Assembly (NCBI GenBank): GCA_963763135.1 | Contig: CAVXNJ010000002.1 | Location: forward strand, 1-64,000 | Reading direction: 5' to 3' | DNA: 64,000 bases | Source of the DNA: JANMZO01 sp963763135 | GTDB lineage: Bacteria; Actinomycetota; Acidimicrobiia; Acidimicrobiales; JANYDT01 | Part shown: piece after piece, positions 7,772 to 15,897 of the stretch | How positions within the stretch are numbered: the first letter of the stretch is position 1 | How the letters are laid out: each line of letters opens with the position of its first letter | The notes under the pieces: generated by a model | The model's database searches: none | Told to the model about the DNA's origin: nothing | Seen by the model: only the letters and a program-made list of their open reading frames with translations | Made by a program: the position numbers and the translations under genes

Positions 7772-9001
7772 TCAGGGCGCGGTCAAGCTGTCGACGAATG
7801 TTTCGTAGTCGTCGAGCAGCTTGTCCCAGCGGTAGTTGGCTCCGACGTACTGCGCGCCCCGGTCGCCCAGCAGGTCCTTTAGCGGACCGTCGTTGACGAT
7901 GGCATCGAGCATGACCTCGAGTTCGGCCGGACCCCGGTAATACAGCCCACCGCCGCTTCGCTCCACCTGACCGCGAAGCACCGCGCACTCGTGTCGAACG
8001 AGGACCGGCGTGTGGTGTTGCCACGCTTCGCACACGACGATCGAGAAACTTTCGTAGAGCGACGGATGAACGAACACCGACGCTTCCGCGAGCGCGGCGT
8101 CGCGGTCATCGTCGGTTACGCGCCCGAGGAACCGTACGTTCACAGACGAAAGTTCATCGATCCGTCCACCCAGATCTCCGCCGCCGATAAGCACGAGCGT
8201 CAGGGGGCCGGGGTTGTCGCGCTTGTACCGCTCGAACGCTTTCGCGAGTTCGATGAAACCTTTGTTCTCGTCCATCCGACCGACGCACAGCGCGAAGGGC
8301 GCGGTGCCGAGTCCGTGCCGGGAACGGAAGCGGTCTCGCTGATCGCCCGACACGCGCGGCGCTTCCGGGATGCCAACTCCGCTGACGATCGACGGTGTCG
8401 ATTCGACGGCCGTTCCGAACCGCAGCAGAACCAGGTCTCGTTCTTCCTCGGTGAGAAACACAAACCCGGAGGCCTTGGCGAAGACCTCGTCGAAGATCTG
8501 CAATCCGAGGGTCACGTCTTCGTGGGCCGTCGGGTGCAGCACGATCGGCACCCGACTTTTGGTAGTGATCACTTCCGTAGCTCGTACCGCGTGGGCGAAT
8601 TGGTAGGTGACGATCGCTGCAGCATCGAATCGCTCGATGTTCGCTGCGAGCCATTCCTCCATGCCGATCATGGTCGGCCCGACCGCCCGCATCCAGTGAT
8701 CCTCGAGCACCATTGGGAGTGGGCGTCCGAGCAGTGCCGCACCGTGGGCGCGCTCGGTCAGGTAGTAGAAACGCTCGTCACGCTTCACGACCACGGGGAA
8801 GCGGTGGACCGTCACCCCGTTGATGTCTGACGCACCGGGCGGGAACTCGTTGGCCCAACCCTGGTAGTCGACGGCGCAGCTCGTGAGCACTTCGATCTGG
8901 TGTCCCCGAGCCGCCAGCCGTTCCGCCATCTCCCGGCAGTAGTGCTCCGACCCACCGAGTGCTTCACGGCCGTAACGCTGGATGATGAACAACAGCTTCA
9001 C
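7772..9001 (-). CDS. GT4-type glycosyltransferase
   Basis: A 409-residue GT-B fold enzyme. The N-terminal half opens MKLLFIIQRYGREALGGSEHY, with the glycine loop of retaining GT4 enzymes. The C-terminal half has ALCVGRMDENKGF, a GGG-D loop and the donor-binding segment VHPSLYESFSIVVCEAW (E-X7-E type). It should transfer a sugar from a nucleotide-sugar donor to a cell-envelope or exopolysaccharide acceptor; donor and acceptor cannot be told. The GTG start at 9001 overlaps the TGA of the preceding transferase gene (GTGA), so the two are translationally coupled. It is the last gene of a four-gene minus-strand operon. Confidence 0.88.
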   Translation of the reverse strand: MKLLFIIQRYGREALGGSEHYCREMAERLAARGHQIEVLTSCAVDYQGWANEFPPGASDINGVTVHRFPVVVKRDERFYYLTERAHGAALLGRPLPMVLEDHWMRAVGPTMIGMEEWLAANIERFDAAAIVTYQFAHAVRATEVITTKSRVPIVLHPTAHEDVTLGLQIFDEVFAKASGFVFLTEEERDLVLLRFGTAVESTPSIVSGVGIPEAPRVSGDQRDRFRSRHGLGTAPFALCVGRMDENKGFIELAKAFERYKRDNPGPLTLVLIGGGDLGGRIDELSSVNVRFLGRVTDDDRDAALAEASVFVHPSLYESFSIVVCEAWQHHTPVLVRHECAVLRGQVERSGGGLYYRGPAELEVMLDAIVNDGPLKDLLGDRGAQYVGANYRWDKLLDDYETFVDSLTAP

Positions 9002-10248
9002 GACACACCGCTCTCGATAGTGCCGACGAGGTCTGCGAGAAACTGCTGGAGGAGTCCCGCCGACCGGGCCGGGGTCAGCTCGGTGGAGCGAACGAGTCCC
9101 CGTTCGATGAGGCGACGGCGAAGCGCGGTGTCGGTCGAGACGGCGACGATGGCTTCAGCGAGAACTTCGGCATCGTCGTCGGGACCCAGAAGGATGCCCG
9201 CATCTTCGACCGTGCCCGGGACCGCTCCGCTCGCGTAAGCCACCACCGGCACCCCGGCGGCCATGGCTTCGACGAACCGCACGCCGAAGCCCGACGAGCG
9301 GCTCGGTGACACGATCGCCGTAGCGGTCGACATCAACCCGAGCAGGTCGGGCTGCGAACAGTGTCCGCCGAAGAACACGTTGATTCGGAGGTCCCGGGCC
9401 AACTCACGCAGGGCCACCTCGTAGCCCGGGTTGTTCGACCGACCGACGACGATGAGCAACGCCGCCTCGAGTCCGTTGGTCGCGGCGAGGTGCATAGCGG
9501 TTAGGAGCTGTTCGACTTCCGCGTGCGGGTCGAGACGACCGACGCAGAGGATGCGGGGACCGACCAGTTCATCGGGTCGCGGCGAACGTCGGTCTCCGCG
9601 TCGGGGCTGATCGGCCGGGTCGGACGTTGCGTCGGCGGGGTCGGCGGGGTCGGCGGGGTCCGTCGCTTCGTCGGCGGTGCGATCCTGGTCGACGCGCGTG
9701 CGCTGCCCGATCGCGGCGAACTCGTCGTACGGAAAGAACGGAGGTACAACAGCGGTAAGGGGCCGGGGTCGGACCGGGTCGGCGAGGGCCGCCACCTCGG
9801 GCGACACCGCCAGAAACCCGACCGGAGCGACCCCGTAACGTCCGATGGTGTCGGGGAATGTCTGAACGACATCACCGGGCGACGCGTCGGTGGTGCCAGC
9901 GGATCGCCGCCCTCCGACCGACTTCAGCGGACGCGTCGAGGGCAGCTGCCAGCCGTGAACGCGGAGAACGATTCGCTCGGGTCGACCAGCCACAAAGGCC
10001 CAAACCGGCGAGTCGGGGTCGCGAACGTGGGCGATCAGCACGTCATCAGCCGAACCCGGTGGGAGCTCAGGATGCAGGCGCATGTCAACGCCGATCGGGC
10101 CGCCCGGGGCGGTGAGCGCCCAGAGTCCCGACTCGGGACAGCGAGATCCACGCAGCTGGGCTTGGATCCCCAGGGCGTCGTTGGTGATCGAGTCCCCGCT
10201 CGTCGCAAGGTCGATCACCTGGTGGATCGACCCGGTCCGGGTGGTCAT
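8998..10248 (-). CDS. GT4-type glycosyltransferase
   Basis: A 416-residue protein from ATG 10248. The C-terminal domain is a clear GT4 donor domain: ILCVGRLDPHAEVEQLL, LLIVVGRSNNPGYE, INVFFGGHCSQPDLLGLM and VSPSRSSGFGVRFVEAMAAGVPVVA. The N-terminal half is poorly conserved. A Pro/Ala/Asp low-complexity insert (ADEATDPADPADPADATSD) lies between the domains. The ATG overlaps the stop of the upstream gene (ATGA), so longer starts reading back over that gene are rejected. It acts with the neighbouring transferase in building a surface glycan. Confidence 0.85.
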   Translation of the reverse strand: MTTRTGSIHQVIDLATSGDSITNDALGIQAQLRGSRCPESGLWALTAPGGPIGVDMRLHPELPPGSADDVLIAHVRDPDSPVWAFVAGRPERIVLRVHGWQLPSTRPLKSVGGRRSAGTTDASPGDVVQTFPDTIGRYGVAPVGFLAVSPEVAALADPVRPRPLTAVVPPFFPYDEFAAIGQRTRVDQDRTADEATDPADPADPADATSDPADQPRRGDRRSPRPDELVGPRILCVGRLDPHAEVEQLLTAMHLAATNGLEAALLIVVGRSNNPGYEVALRELARDLRINVFFGGHCSQPDLLGLMSTATAIVSPSRSSGFGVRFVEAMAAGVPVVAYASGAVPGTVEDAGILLGPDDDAEVLAEAIVAVSTDTALRRRLIERGLVRSTELTPARSAGLLQQFLADLVGTIESGVS

Positions 10249-11042
10249 CGGGCCGGGCCCGAGCCGGTCTCCGATGCTCGGCCGGCAGTGTCGTCGGCCC
10301 GGGCGGCCGTGTCGTCTGCCCGGCCGGACGCGTCGTCGGGTCGGCGGGCTGTGACGTCTGCTCGGTCGTCGATGACGCCGGTCGTGATGTCGAGGCCGTC
10401 GTCGAAGCCATCGGACCCGTCGTCGAGGCCCACATCCGCGCCGGCGGAGGTGTTGGATCGACTCGCCTCGAACTCGTCGTCGTCGAAGCTGTCGTCGTCG
10501 AGATCCTCGGGCTCGTGCGGCAGGGGCGCCCGTGCGGCTCGGGCATCGCGCCGAAGCTTGCGGACCTTCCACTGCAGTTCGTCGACCCGATCGGTAAGCG
10601 CAGTGACGCGGTGCTCCCGACGTTCGAGGTCTCGGACCCGATCGATGAGCGCAAGCACCGTCTGCTCCAGGGCCTCCACCCGCTCACGTTCGACCCGCTC
10701 CCGATCGCTCCTGTCAAGACTCACCCCGAGGGTCTCCAGCTTCCGCTTGGCCTTCGACAACCGGTCCGATTCCGCGGGTGCCGCGGCACGTGGCGTCCCG
10801 AGCAGGGCGGCGGCAGCGATCAGCGGATCGTCGGTGTCATCGACCGGGCGCACGTGCTGAAGGATCTTGTTGAAGTGCTGGTCGACCCGGGCACCGAAGC
10901 GATCGGGTATCTCGCCGGTGCTGCGCCGGGCGTTGGCCCGTTGGCGGAGAACTTCGATCCGATCGGCGTTGGAAAGCAACGCAAGCGACGGTTCGGGCGG
11001 GGTGGGCCCGGAGGGTACGGGCGACTCAGGGGTGGTGACCAT
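10245..11042 (-). CDS. coiled-coil protein of unknown function in a glycan operon
   Basis: A 265-residue protein with no recognised domain. Residues 1-20 are Pro-rich, about 100-175 form a charged coiled coil (LSKAKRKLETLGVSLDRSD, then DRVDELQWKVRKLRRDARA), and the last 90 residues are acidic and low-complexity, with repeats of the form DDTA/GRADD. It overlaps the next glycosyltransferase by ATGA. A scaffold or length-control role for the glycosyltransferases is possible, since such operons often carry a coiled-coil partner, but nothing in the sequence proves it. Confidence 0.65.
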   Translation of the reverse strand: MVTTPESPVPSGPTPPEPSLALLSNADRIEVLRQRANARRSTGEIPDRFGARVDQHFNKILQHVRPVDDTDDPLIAAAALLGTPRAAAPAESDRLSKAKRKLETLGVSLDRSDRERVERERVEALEQTVLALIDRVRDLERREHRVTALTDRVDELQWKVRKLRRDARAARAPLPHEPEDLDDDSFDDDEFEASRSNTSAGADVGLDDGSDGFDDGLDITTGVIDDRADVTARRPDDASGRADDTAARADDTAGRASETGSGPAR

Positions 11043-11130
11043 CTCGCCACGAGTCTACGGCGTGGGTCGAGCGGACGGTGGCGTGGCGCCTAGTGGCGTT
11101 CCTGCGTCGTGGCCCGCCGCGGCGTGGCGC

Positions 11131-12912
11131 CTACGACGGGAGGGCCACGGCCGACCAGGTCCTCGACGCACGGTCGTATGCGCACAGGCCCTGGGACACC
11201 CCGTTGCGCTGGGCCCAACCCTGGATGTCCTGCACGTATGTGGGAAGGGTGGTGTCGAAGGGAAAGGCGTCGGGGAACTGTCCGGAGTAGCCGTTGAGCG
11301 TCGGAAGTTGCTTGCTGGAGGCGATGACCATCGCGTCAATGTTCGTCACATAGGCCGGCGCGCCGGGCAGACCGACGATGTAGAACGAGCGGCAGGCCAT
11401 CGGCGCGTCGGGTGTGGCAATGACGAGTCGAAGTTCGTCGGAGCGGTCCATGCTCGATTGCGGTGATCGGTTGAACTGTTCCGCGACGGCCAAGACCAGC
11501 AGCACGGAAAGCAGCACCGGCGCGGTCCGGCTCCCGGTGGCGGCGACGCCCCGTGAACCCCGTGAGCCTCGGAAGCTTCGTGGCCGATCGGATGCGGCAT
11601 TGTCGGGTGGTGTGCCGTCGGAAGCCGGCGTCCGGTTGAGCCAGAGGTCGAGTCCGAAGCCGAGGGTCAGCGCCGCAAGAATCAGGTTGAACACCTGGAT
11701 GCGGTCGATCGCCCGGATGGCGTTGGCTCCGGGGACGACCGTATACGGCACGATCCACGCGCTTCCGAAGCCGAACTTGATCGACAGCAGCGACATCGTG
11801 ACCCACGTGAGAGCGAGGCCGAGGACGAGGTTCTGGCGGAGCGAGCGTCGCCTGCGCACTGTGCGGAATCCGTAGAACCCGACGAACAGAGTGAGCACGA
11901 TCACCAACGGGGTGATGGCCAGCGCCGTCTCGCCGTTGGCCAAACGACCGGAACGGGACTCGAAGACACGACGAAGAAACGGTCCCCAGACCACGTTCCA
12001 CTTGCTGACGTTGATCAGGTCGCCCGGGCGTCCGGCAAAGCCCATCGCCTCAGAGTATGCGCGCTTACGAGTTGCTCGAAGTGCAGGAAGATAGGTGTAG
12101 ACAAACGGCGCCAGCGAAACGACAAAACCAGCGAGCAGAGCCACACCCGACTTCAATTCGGCACGTAGTTGAGCGACATAGGGTCGAAAACCCTCTGTTG
12201 CCAGTTGAAGGATTGAGAAATACACGGTCCAAATGCCGACAGCTAGCAGAAAAAACCAGCCGATGTAGAACGACGAATACAACACGAGCGCGCTCAACGA
12301 TCCGGCGCCGGCCAGCAGCACGTAGCGCCGCTTTGTCGACTCCCTCTGGCTGAGGGCCACCATCAGCACTACCCACGGAAGCCAGTACACGCCGTACATC
12401 TGGGGATGCCCGGCTTTGATGGCGAGTGAATTGGCGAAGGTGAACGTGGCCGCCAGACAACAGATCCACAGGTTGGGGAGCTTTGTAGCTCGGTCCAGAA
12501 GCGCCGCGAGTCCGAAGAATCCAACGGCGGTTAGGAATATGAATGTCCATTGAAGTGCGGCATATCGGTCAAATCCGACGAGTCGCAGTGGCACGTAGAA
12601 GATCTCATTGAGCGCGAACGTGTCGCTGTATCCGAGCACATTCTTCGTGGGGTAGAAGAAATTGGGGTTGTTCCACGACCCGGAGCCTCGAAGTGCCTTG
12701 AACAGGTGCTCGTGCAGCACCGAGATCAGCCGCCAGTCACCGTTGTCGCCGCTCAAACCGTCGAACCCGCTGGCAAAGGACCGCCGGAAGAAGATCCCGG
12801 CTCCGAGGATCCACGTCGCAACAGTCGAGCGGCGAAACGAGGACCGCAGCCCCGACGACGCGAGGCGACCGCCGGTCATGGGGTGGGGGAGTTCGGCGGC
12901 GGGCGCGTCCAT
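11131..12912 (-). CDS. large polytopic membrane protein, YfhO/GT-C-like
   Basis: This 593-residue protein has about ten to twelve hydrophobic segments and a soluble C-terminal part. The early loop GDNGDWRLISVLHEHLFKALRG followed by NPNFFYPTKNVLGYSD resembles GT-C/YfhO-type transferases, which use lipid-linked sugars outside the membrane. Later segments such as KAGHPQMYGVYWLPWVVL and VPGANAIRAIDRIQVF also fit that group. It is the first gene of the glycan operon and lies 88 bases upstream of the coiled-coil gene. I infer it transfers or exports the glycan built by the two GT4 enzymes. The assignment to a precise family is uncertain. Confidence 0.7.
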   Translation of the reverse strand: MDAPAAELPHPMTGGRLASSGLRSSFRRSTVATWILGAGIFFRRSFASGFDGLSGDNGDWRLISVLHEHLFKALRGSGSWNNPNFFYPTKNVLGYSDTFALNEIFYVPLRLVGFDRYAALQWTFIFLTAVGFFGLAALLDRATKLPNLWICCLAATFTFANSLAIKAGHPQMYGVYWLPWVVLMVALSQRESTKRRYVLLAGAGSLSALVLYSSFYIGWFFLLAVGIWTVYFSILQLATEGFRPYVAQLRAELKSGVALLAGFVVSLAPFVYTYLPALRATRKRAYSEAMGFAGRPGDLINVSKWNVVWGPFLRRVFESRSGRLANGETALAITPLVIVLTLFVGFYGFRTVRRRRSLRQNLVLGLALTWVTMSLLSIKFGFGSAWIVPYTVVPGANAIRAIDRIQVFNLILAALTLGFGLDLWLNRTPASDGTPPDNAASDRPRSFRGSRGSRGVAATGSRTAPVLLSVLLVLAVAEQFNRSPQSSMDRSDELRLVIATPDAPMACRSFYIVGLPGAPAYVTNIDAMVIASSKQLPTLNGYSGQFPDAFPFDTTLPTYVQDIQGWAQRNGVSQGLCAYDRASRTWSAVALPS

Positions 12913-12934
12913 TCCGGCGATTCTACGGGTCCTT

Positions 12935-13174
12935 CAGGGTCGCGAAGCGGGCCCTGAACAGATGCAGGGTCGCGAAGCGGGCCCTGAACAGATGCAGGGT
13001 CGCGAAGCGGGCCCTGAACAGATGCAGGGTCGCGAAGCGGGCCCTGAACAGATGCAGGGTCGCGAAGCGGGCCCTGAACAGATGCAGGGTCGCGAAGCGG
13101 GCCCTGAACAGATGCAGGGTCGCGAAGCGGGCCCTGAACAGATGCAGGGTCGCGAAGCGGGCCCTGAACAGATG
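12935..13174. repeat. 30-bp tandem hairpin repeat, 8 copies
   Basis: Eight near-perfect copies of a 30-base unit beginning CAGGGTCGCGAAGCGGGCCC and ending AACAGATG. Each unit folds into a GC-rich hairpin (CAGGGtCGC, GAA loop, GCGggCCCTG, with one bulge). The array fills most of the gap between the start of the glycan operon (12912) and the end of the ABC-F gene (13270). A single diverged unit lies at 30776-30806. Because 30 is a multiple of three, long false reading frames cross it on both strands. Confidence 0.97.
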
Positions 13175-13219
13175 TGGCCCTCGTCGCCCGGGGAGTGGTC
13201 CTCCCGTCGAGATCGCGAC

Positions 13220-13262
13220 GTTCGGTCGTTTGTGTTCGGTGGGCGGGTAGATGTGTCCGAAC
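13220..13262. repeat. 43-bp dispersed palindrome, copy 1
   Basis: The outer arms are GTTCGG and CCGAAC, with a GGGCGGG core. It has the same 43-base length and layout as copies at 14988, 15060 and 34293. It starts 8 bases beyond the stop end of the minus-strand ABC-F gene, so it would be transcribed as that gene's 3' hairpin. Confidence 0.8.
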
Positions 13263-13269
13263 GTCGGGT

Positions 13270-14922
13270 TCAGGTTTCGACGACCGACCCGTTCGTGACC
13301 GTCCAGGTCTTGGTGGTGGTGACGGCTGCGAGCATGCGGCGGTCGTGCGTGACGAGGGCGAGGGTTCCGTCGAAGTTGCTGAGGGCCGCTTCGAGTTGCT
13401 CGATTGCGGGAAGGTCGAGGTGGTTCGTCGGCTCATCGAGGACCAGGAAATTCACCCCGTCGGCCTGGAACAGCGCGAGGACCGCCCGGGTCCGCTCGCC
13501 CGGCGAGAGCGTTGACGCGGGCCGGTGGACATCGTCGGCGCCGAGCCCGAACTTCGCCAAAAGGGTGCGGATCTCCGGTACGAGCATTTTCGGGAGCGCC
13601 CGGCGAACCGCGTCGAGAAGCGTTCCTTCCTCGTTGAACCGACCGCGTGCCTGGTCGAGTTCGCCGACGACCACACCGCTTCCCAGGGTGACCGACCCGG
13701 AATCGAGCGGGATGCGTTTCAACAGCGCGGCCAGCAGCGTCGACTTCCCCGCGCCGTTCGGACCGACGATGGCGATCCGGTCGCCGGCATGGACGTCGAC
13801 CGAAACCGGGCCGAACGTGTAATCCCCGCGTTGCACGACGGCATCGCGAAGCGAGGCGACGAGTGATCCACTGCGGGGCGCGGCCGCGATCGTGTACTGC
13901 AGTTCCCACACCTTCCGGGGTTCGGCGACGGTCTCGAGGCGTAGCGCCTGCTTCTCCAGCCGACTCGCTTTGCCGGCCATCTTCTCCGACGACTCCGCCC
14001 GGTTCTTCGCCCCGATTTTGTCGTTGTCGGGTCGGTTGTTCTTCGCCTTCTTCACCCCTTCGTACGTCCAGTTGCGCACGGTTCGCGCCCGATCGACCAG
14101 GTCGGACTTCGTCTCGGCGTACTCCTCGTAGGCCTCCCGGGCGTGGCGACGCGCCACCTCACGCTCCTCCAGGTACGCCGCGTAACCCCCGCCGAACCAG
14201 GTTGCCCGCTTCTCGACCGGGTCGAGTTCGAAGATGTGCGTCGCCACGGTTTCGAGGAACACCCGGTCGTGGCTGACGATCACCGTCGGCGCCCGAAGCT
14301 CCTTCACCAGTCGTTCGAGTCGGGCCAGGCCGGCCAGGTCGAGGTTGTTGGTGGGCTCGTCGAGGAGGAAGACGTCGAAGCGGGCGAGCAGGAGACTCGC
14401 GAGTCCGAGGCGACCGGCCTGCCCGCCTGAAAGTGTGGCGACGGGCTGGTCGAGGTCGATCGAGAGTCCGACATCGGCCAGGACACTGTCGATTCGGACC
14501 TCGAAGTCGGCTCCGCCGAGGGCGAGCCACCGGTCAAGCGCAATGCTGTAGGCCGTGTCGGCACCCGGTTCGGCGTCGGCCATGCGGGTGGCCTGCAGCT
14601 CCATGTCGGCCTCGGCGGCGGCCACCGCGGTGCGTCGACCGAGGAATTGTCGTGCCGTTTCCGGCTCTCCGGACGCACCCGGGTCCGCGTGTACTTCCTG
14701 GGGCAGGTAGCCGATCGTGGCGTCGGGCGGGGACACGGTCACCGATCCGGCACTCACCGGAAGGAGCCCGGCCAGCGTCTTCAGCAGCGTGGTCTTGCCT
14801 CCACCGTTCGGTCCGACGAGCCCGACGACGTGCCCGGGAGCGATCGTGGCCGACACCCCTTCGGCCAAAACGACGGGATCAAACCCAAGGGTGAGGTCGG
14901 AAACGACGATCGTGGCGGCCAT
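13270..14922 (-). CDS. ABC-F family ATP-binding protein
   Basis: The protein has 550 residues with two ABC domains and no membrane segment. Domain 1 has Walker A GPNGGGKTT (37-45), signature LSGGQ and Walker B FLLDEPTNNLDL. Domain 2 has GPNGAGKST, LSPGE and LVLDEPTNHLDL. A charged linker between them (residues about 240-320, rich in RAR/KKAKNNRPDNDK) is the P-site tRNA-interaction motif region typical of ABC-F translation factors. Members act on the ribosome, either as housekeeping translation factors or as antibiotic-resistance proteins, and this one cannot be placed in either class from sequence alone. The second signature is LSPGE instead of LSGGQ, a normal variation in this family. Confidence 0.9.
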   Translation of the reverse strand: MAATIVVSDLTLGFDPVVLAEGVSATIAPGHVVGLVGPNGGGKTTLLKTLAGLLPVSAGSVTVSPPDATIGYLPQEVHADPGASGEPETARQFLGRRTAVAAAEADMELQATRMADAEPGADTAYSIALDRWLALGGADFEVRIDSVLADVGLSIDLDQPVATLSGGQAGRLGLASLLLARFDVFLLDEPTNNLDLAGLARLERLVKELRAPTVIVSHDRVFLETVATHIFELDPVEKRATWFGGGYAAYLEEREVARRHAREAYEEYAETKSDLVDRARTVRNWTYEGVKKAKNNRPDNDKIGAKNRAESSEKMAGKASRLEKQALRLETVAEPRKVWELQYTIAAAPRSGSLVASLRDAVVQRGDYTFGPVSVDVHAGDRIAIVGPNGAGKSTLLAALLKRIPLDSGSVTLGSGVVVGELDQARGRFNEEGTLLDAVRRALPKMLVPEIRTLLAKFGLGADDVHRPASTLSPGERTRAVLALFQADGVNFLVLDEPTNHLDLPAIEQLEAALSNFDGTLALVTHDRRMLAAVTTTKTWTVTNGSVVET

Positions 14923-14987
14923 CCGCCCAGGATGTCACCAACCTGCCCGATGCCTGAGCACGTTTTCCAACTCCTCCCCACCTCGAG

Positions 14988-15030
14988 GTTTGGATGTTTG
15001 TGTTCGCTGGGCGGGCAAATTCATCCAAAC
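14988..15030. repeat. 43-bp dispersed palindrome, copy 2
   Basis: A perfect 9-bp outer stem GTTTGGATG / CATCCAAAC encloses TTTG...CAAA and a GCTGGGCGGG core. It lies 3' of the minus-strand hydrolase gene at 15133, in the 210-base gap before the ABC-F gene. Confidence 0.85.
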
Positions 15031-15059
15031 GTTGGGGTGAGGTACCGCCGTTTCGCGAG

Positions 15060-15102
15060 GTTTGGATGTTTGTGTTCGCTGGGCGGGCAAATTCATCCAA
15101 AC
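15060..15102. repeat. 43-bp dispersed palindrome, copy 3
   Basis: Identical to the copy at 14988 over all 43 bases, 72 bases further along and 30 bases beyond the stop of the hydrolase at 15133. It is a recent duplication of the element. Confidence 0.88.
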
Positions 15103-15132
15103 GTCGCGGAAGAAGGAACGTCGAGAGGCGGG

Positions 15133-15768
15133 CTACCAGCCGCGGTCGATCCATTCCTGAAGCGACGGACGTTCGCGCTCGATCGTCGTGTCGAGGCCGT
15201 GACCTGGCATTACAAGCGTGTCGGGCGGAAGGGTGAAGAGGCGACGGTCGATCGATTCGATGATCGTCGGGAAGCTGCTGGTCTTGTCCTTCGTCGCTCC
15301 CGGACCACCGGGAAACAGGGTGTCGCCGCTGAGCAGGATCGGGGAGCCTTCGAGCAGAAAGCACATCGAACCGGCGGTATGACCCGGCGTGGCGATCGTG
15401 TGGAGGCGAAGACGGCCGACCGAAATCACGCTGTCGTCGTCGAGGATCTCGTCGTAACTGGGCAGCATGGCGGCGTCGGCGGCGGTCACGCCGACCGAAT
15501 ATCCGGCATCGCGAAGCTGGGGTACGGCCTGGATGTGGTCCCAGTGGCCGTGGGTTTCCAGCACGCTCCGCACGTTCAGGGCCTTGCACAGATCGAGCAG
15601 TTTCTCGTGCTCGTTCGCGGCGTCGATCAGCACGGCGTCGCCAGTGGAACGACAGCGCAGCACGAAGACATTGTTCTCGTAGGGCCCGACGACAATCTTC
15701 GTAATCTCGACCTGCGTGTCGGAGTAATGCAGCTGGGCGGTTCCGTTGGGGGCAGCAGGCTCGGTCAT
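15133..15768 (-). CDS. MBL-fold metallo-hydrolase
   Basis: A 211-residue metallo-beta-lactamase-fold enzyme. The zinc-binding motif is HGHWDH, with later ligands in TPGHTAGS, LLSGDTLF and MPGHG. The short length and the order NNVFVLRC, IDAANEHEKLL, THGHWDH resemble hydroxyacylglutathione hydrolase (glyoxalase II)-like thioester hydrolases, but the substrate is open. It diverges from the acyl-CoA dehydrogenase across a 129-base gap that holds a TetR-type operator candidate, so both may be co-regulated. Confidence 0.88.
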   Translation of the reverse strand: MTEPAAPNGTAQLHYSDTQVEITKIVVGPYENNVFVLRCRSTGDAVLIDAANEHEKLLDLCKALNVRSVLETHGHWDHIQAVPQLRDAGYSVGVTAADAAMLPSYDEILDDDSVISVGRLRLHTIATPGHTAGSMCFLLEGSPILLSGDTLFPGGPGATKDKTSSFPTIIESIDRRLFTLPPDTLVMPGHGLDTTIERERPSLQEWIDRGW

Positions 15769-15821
15769 TTCCCCATCGTAGAAGGGGTGGGCAAAGTTTG
15801 TTGGCCGCCGATTTCACCTTG

Positions 15822-15836
15822 ACCAGACGGTCTAGT
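15822..15836. promoter_or_regulatory. TetR-type operator candidate upstream of the acyl-CoA dehydrogenase
   Basis: The 15-mer ACCAGACGGTCTAGT is a near-palindrome sharing GACGGTCTAGTA with the whiB upstream site at 7107. It lies 61 bases before the GTG start. TetR-family repressors that respond to acyl-CoA commonly control such dehydrogenases; the link to this site is inference. Confidence 0.45.
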
Positions 15837-15897
15837 AGAAATACTCCCGTCACACGGCGCACCGCCGTGCAAGAAGTCACCGTCGCAAAGGAATCCC

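Noticed and set aside
10249..10572. Arg-rich N-terminal extension of the second glycosyltransferase
   Set aside because: It is the coiled-coil gene read in another frame; the ATG at 10248 overlaps that gene's stop as in a coupled operon.
12935..13174. CRISPR array
   Set aside because: Units are directly adjacent with no spacers, and no cas gene is present; the same holds for the 15-, 28-, 55- and 175-bp arrays.
12662..13822. Long plus-strand frame through the 30-bp array (GREAGPEQMQ repeats)
   Set aside because: The repeat length is a multiple of three, so frames stay open by chance; the ends lie antisense to the membrane-protein and ABC-F genes.
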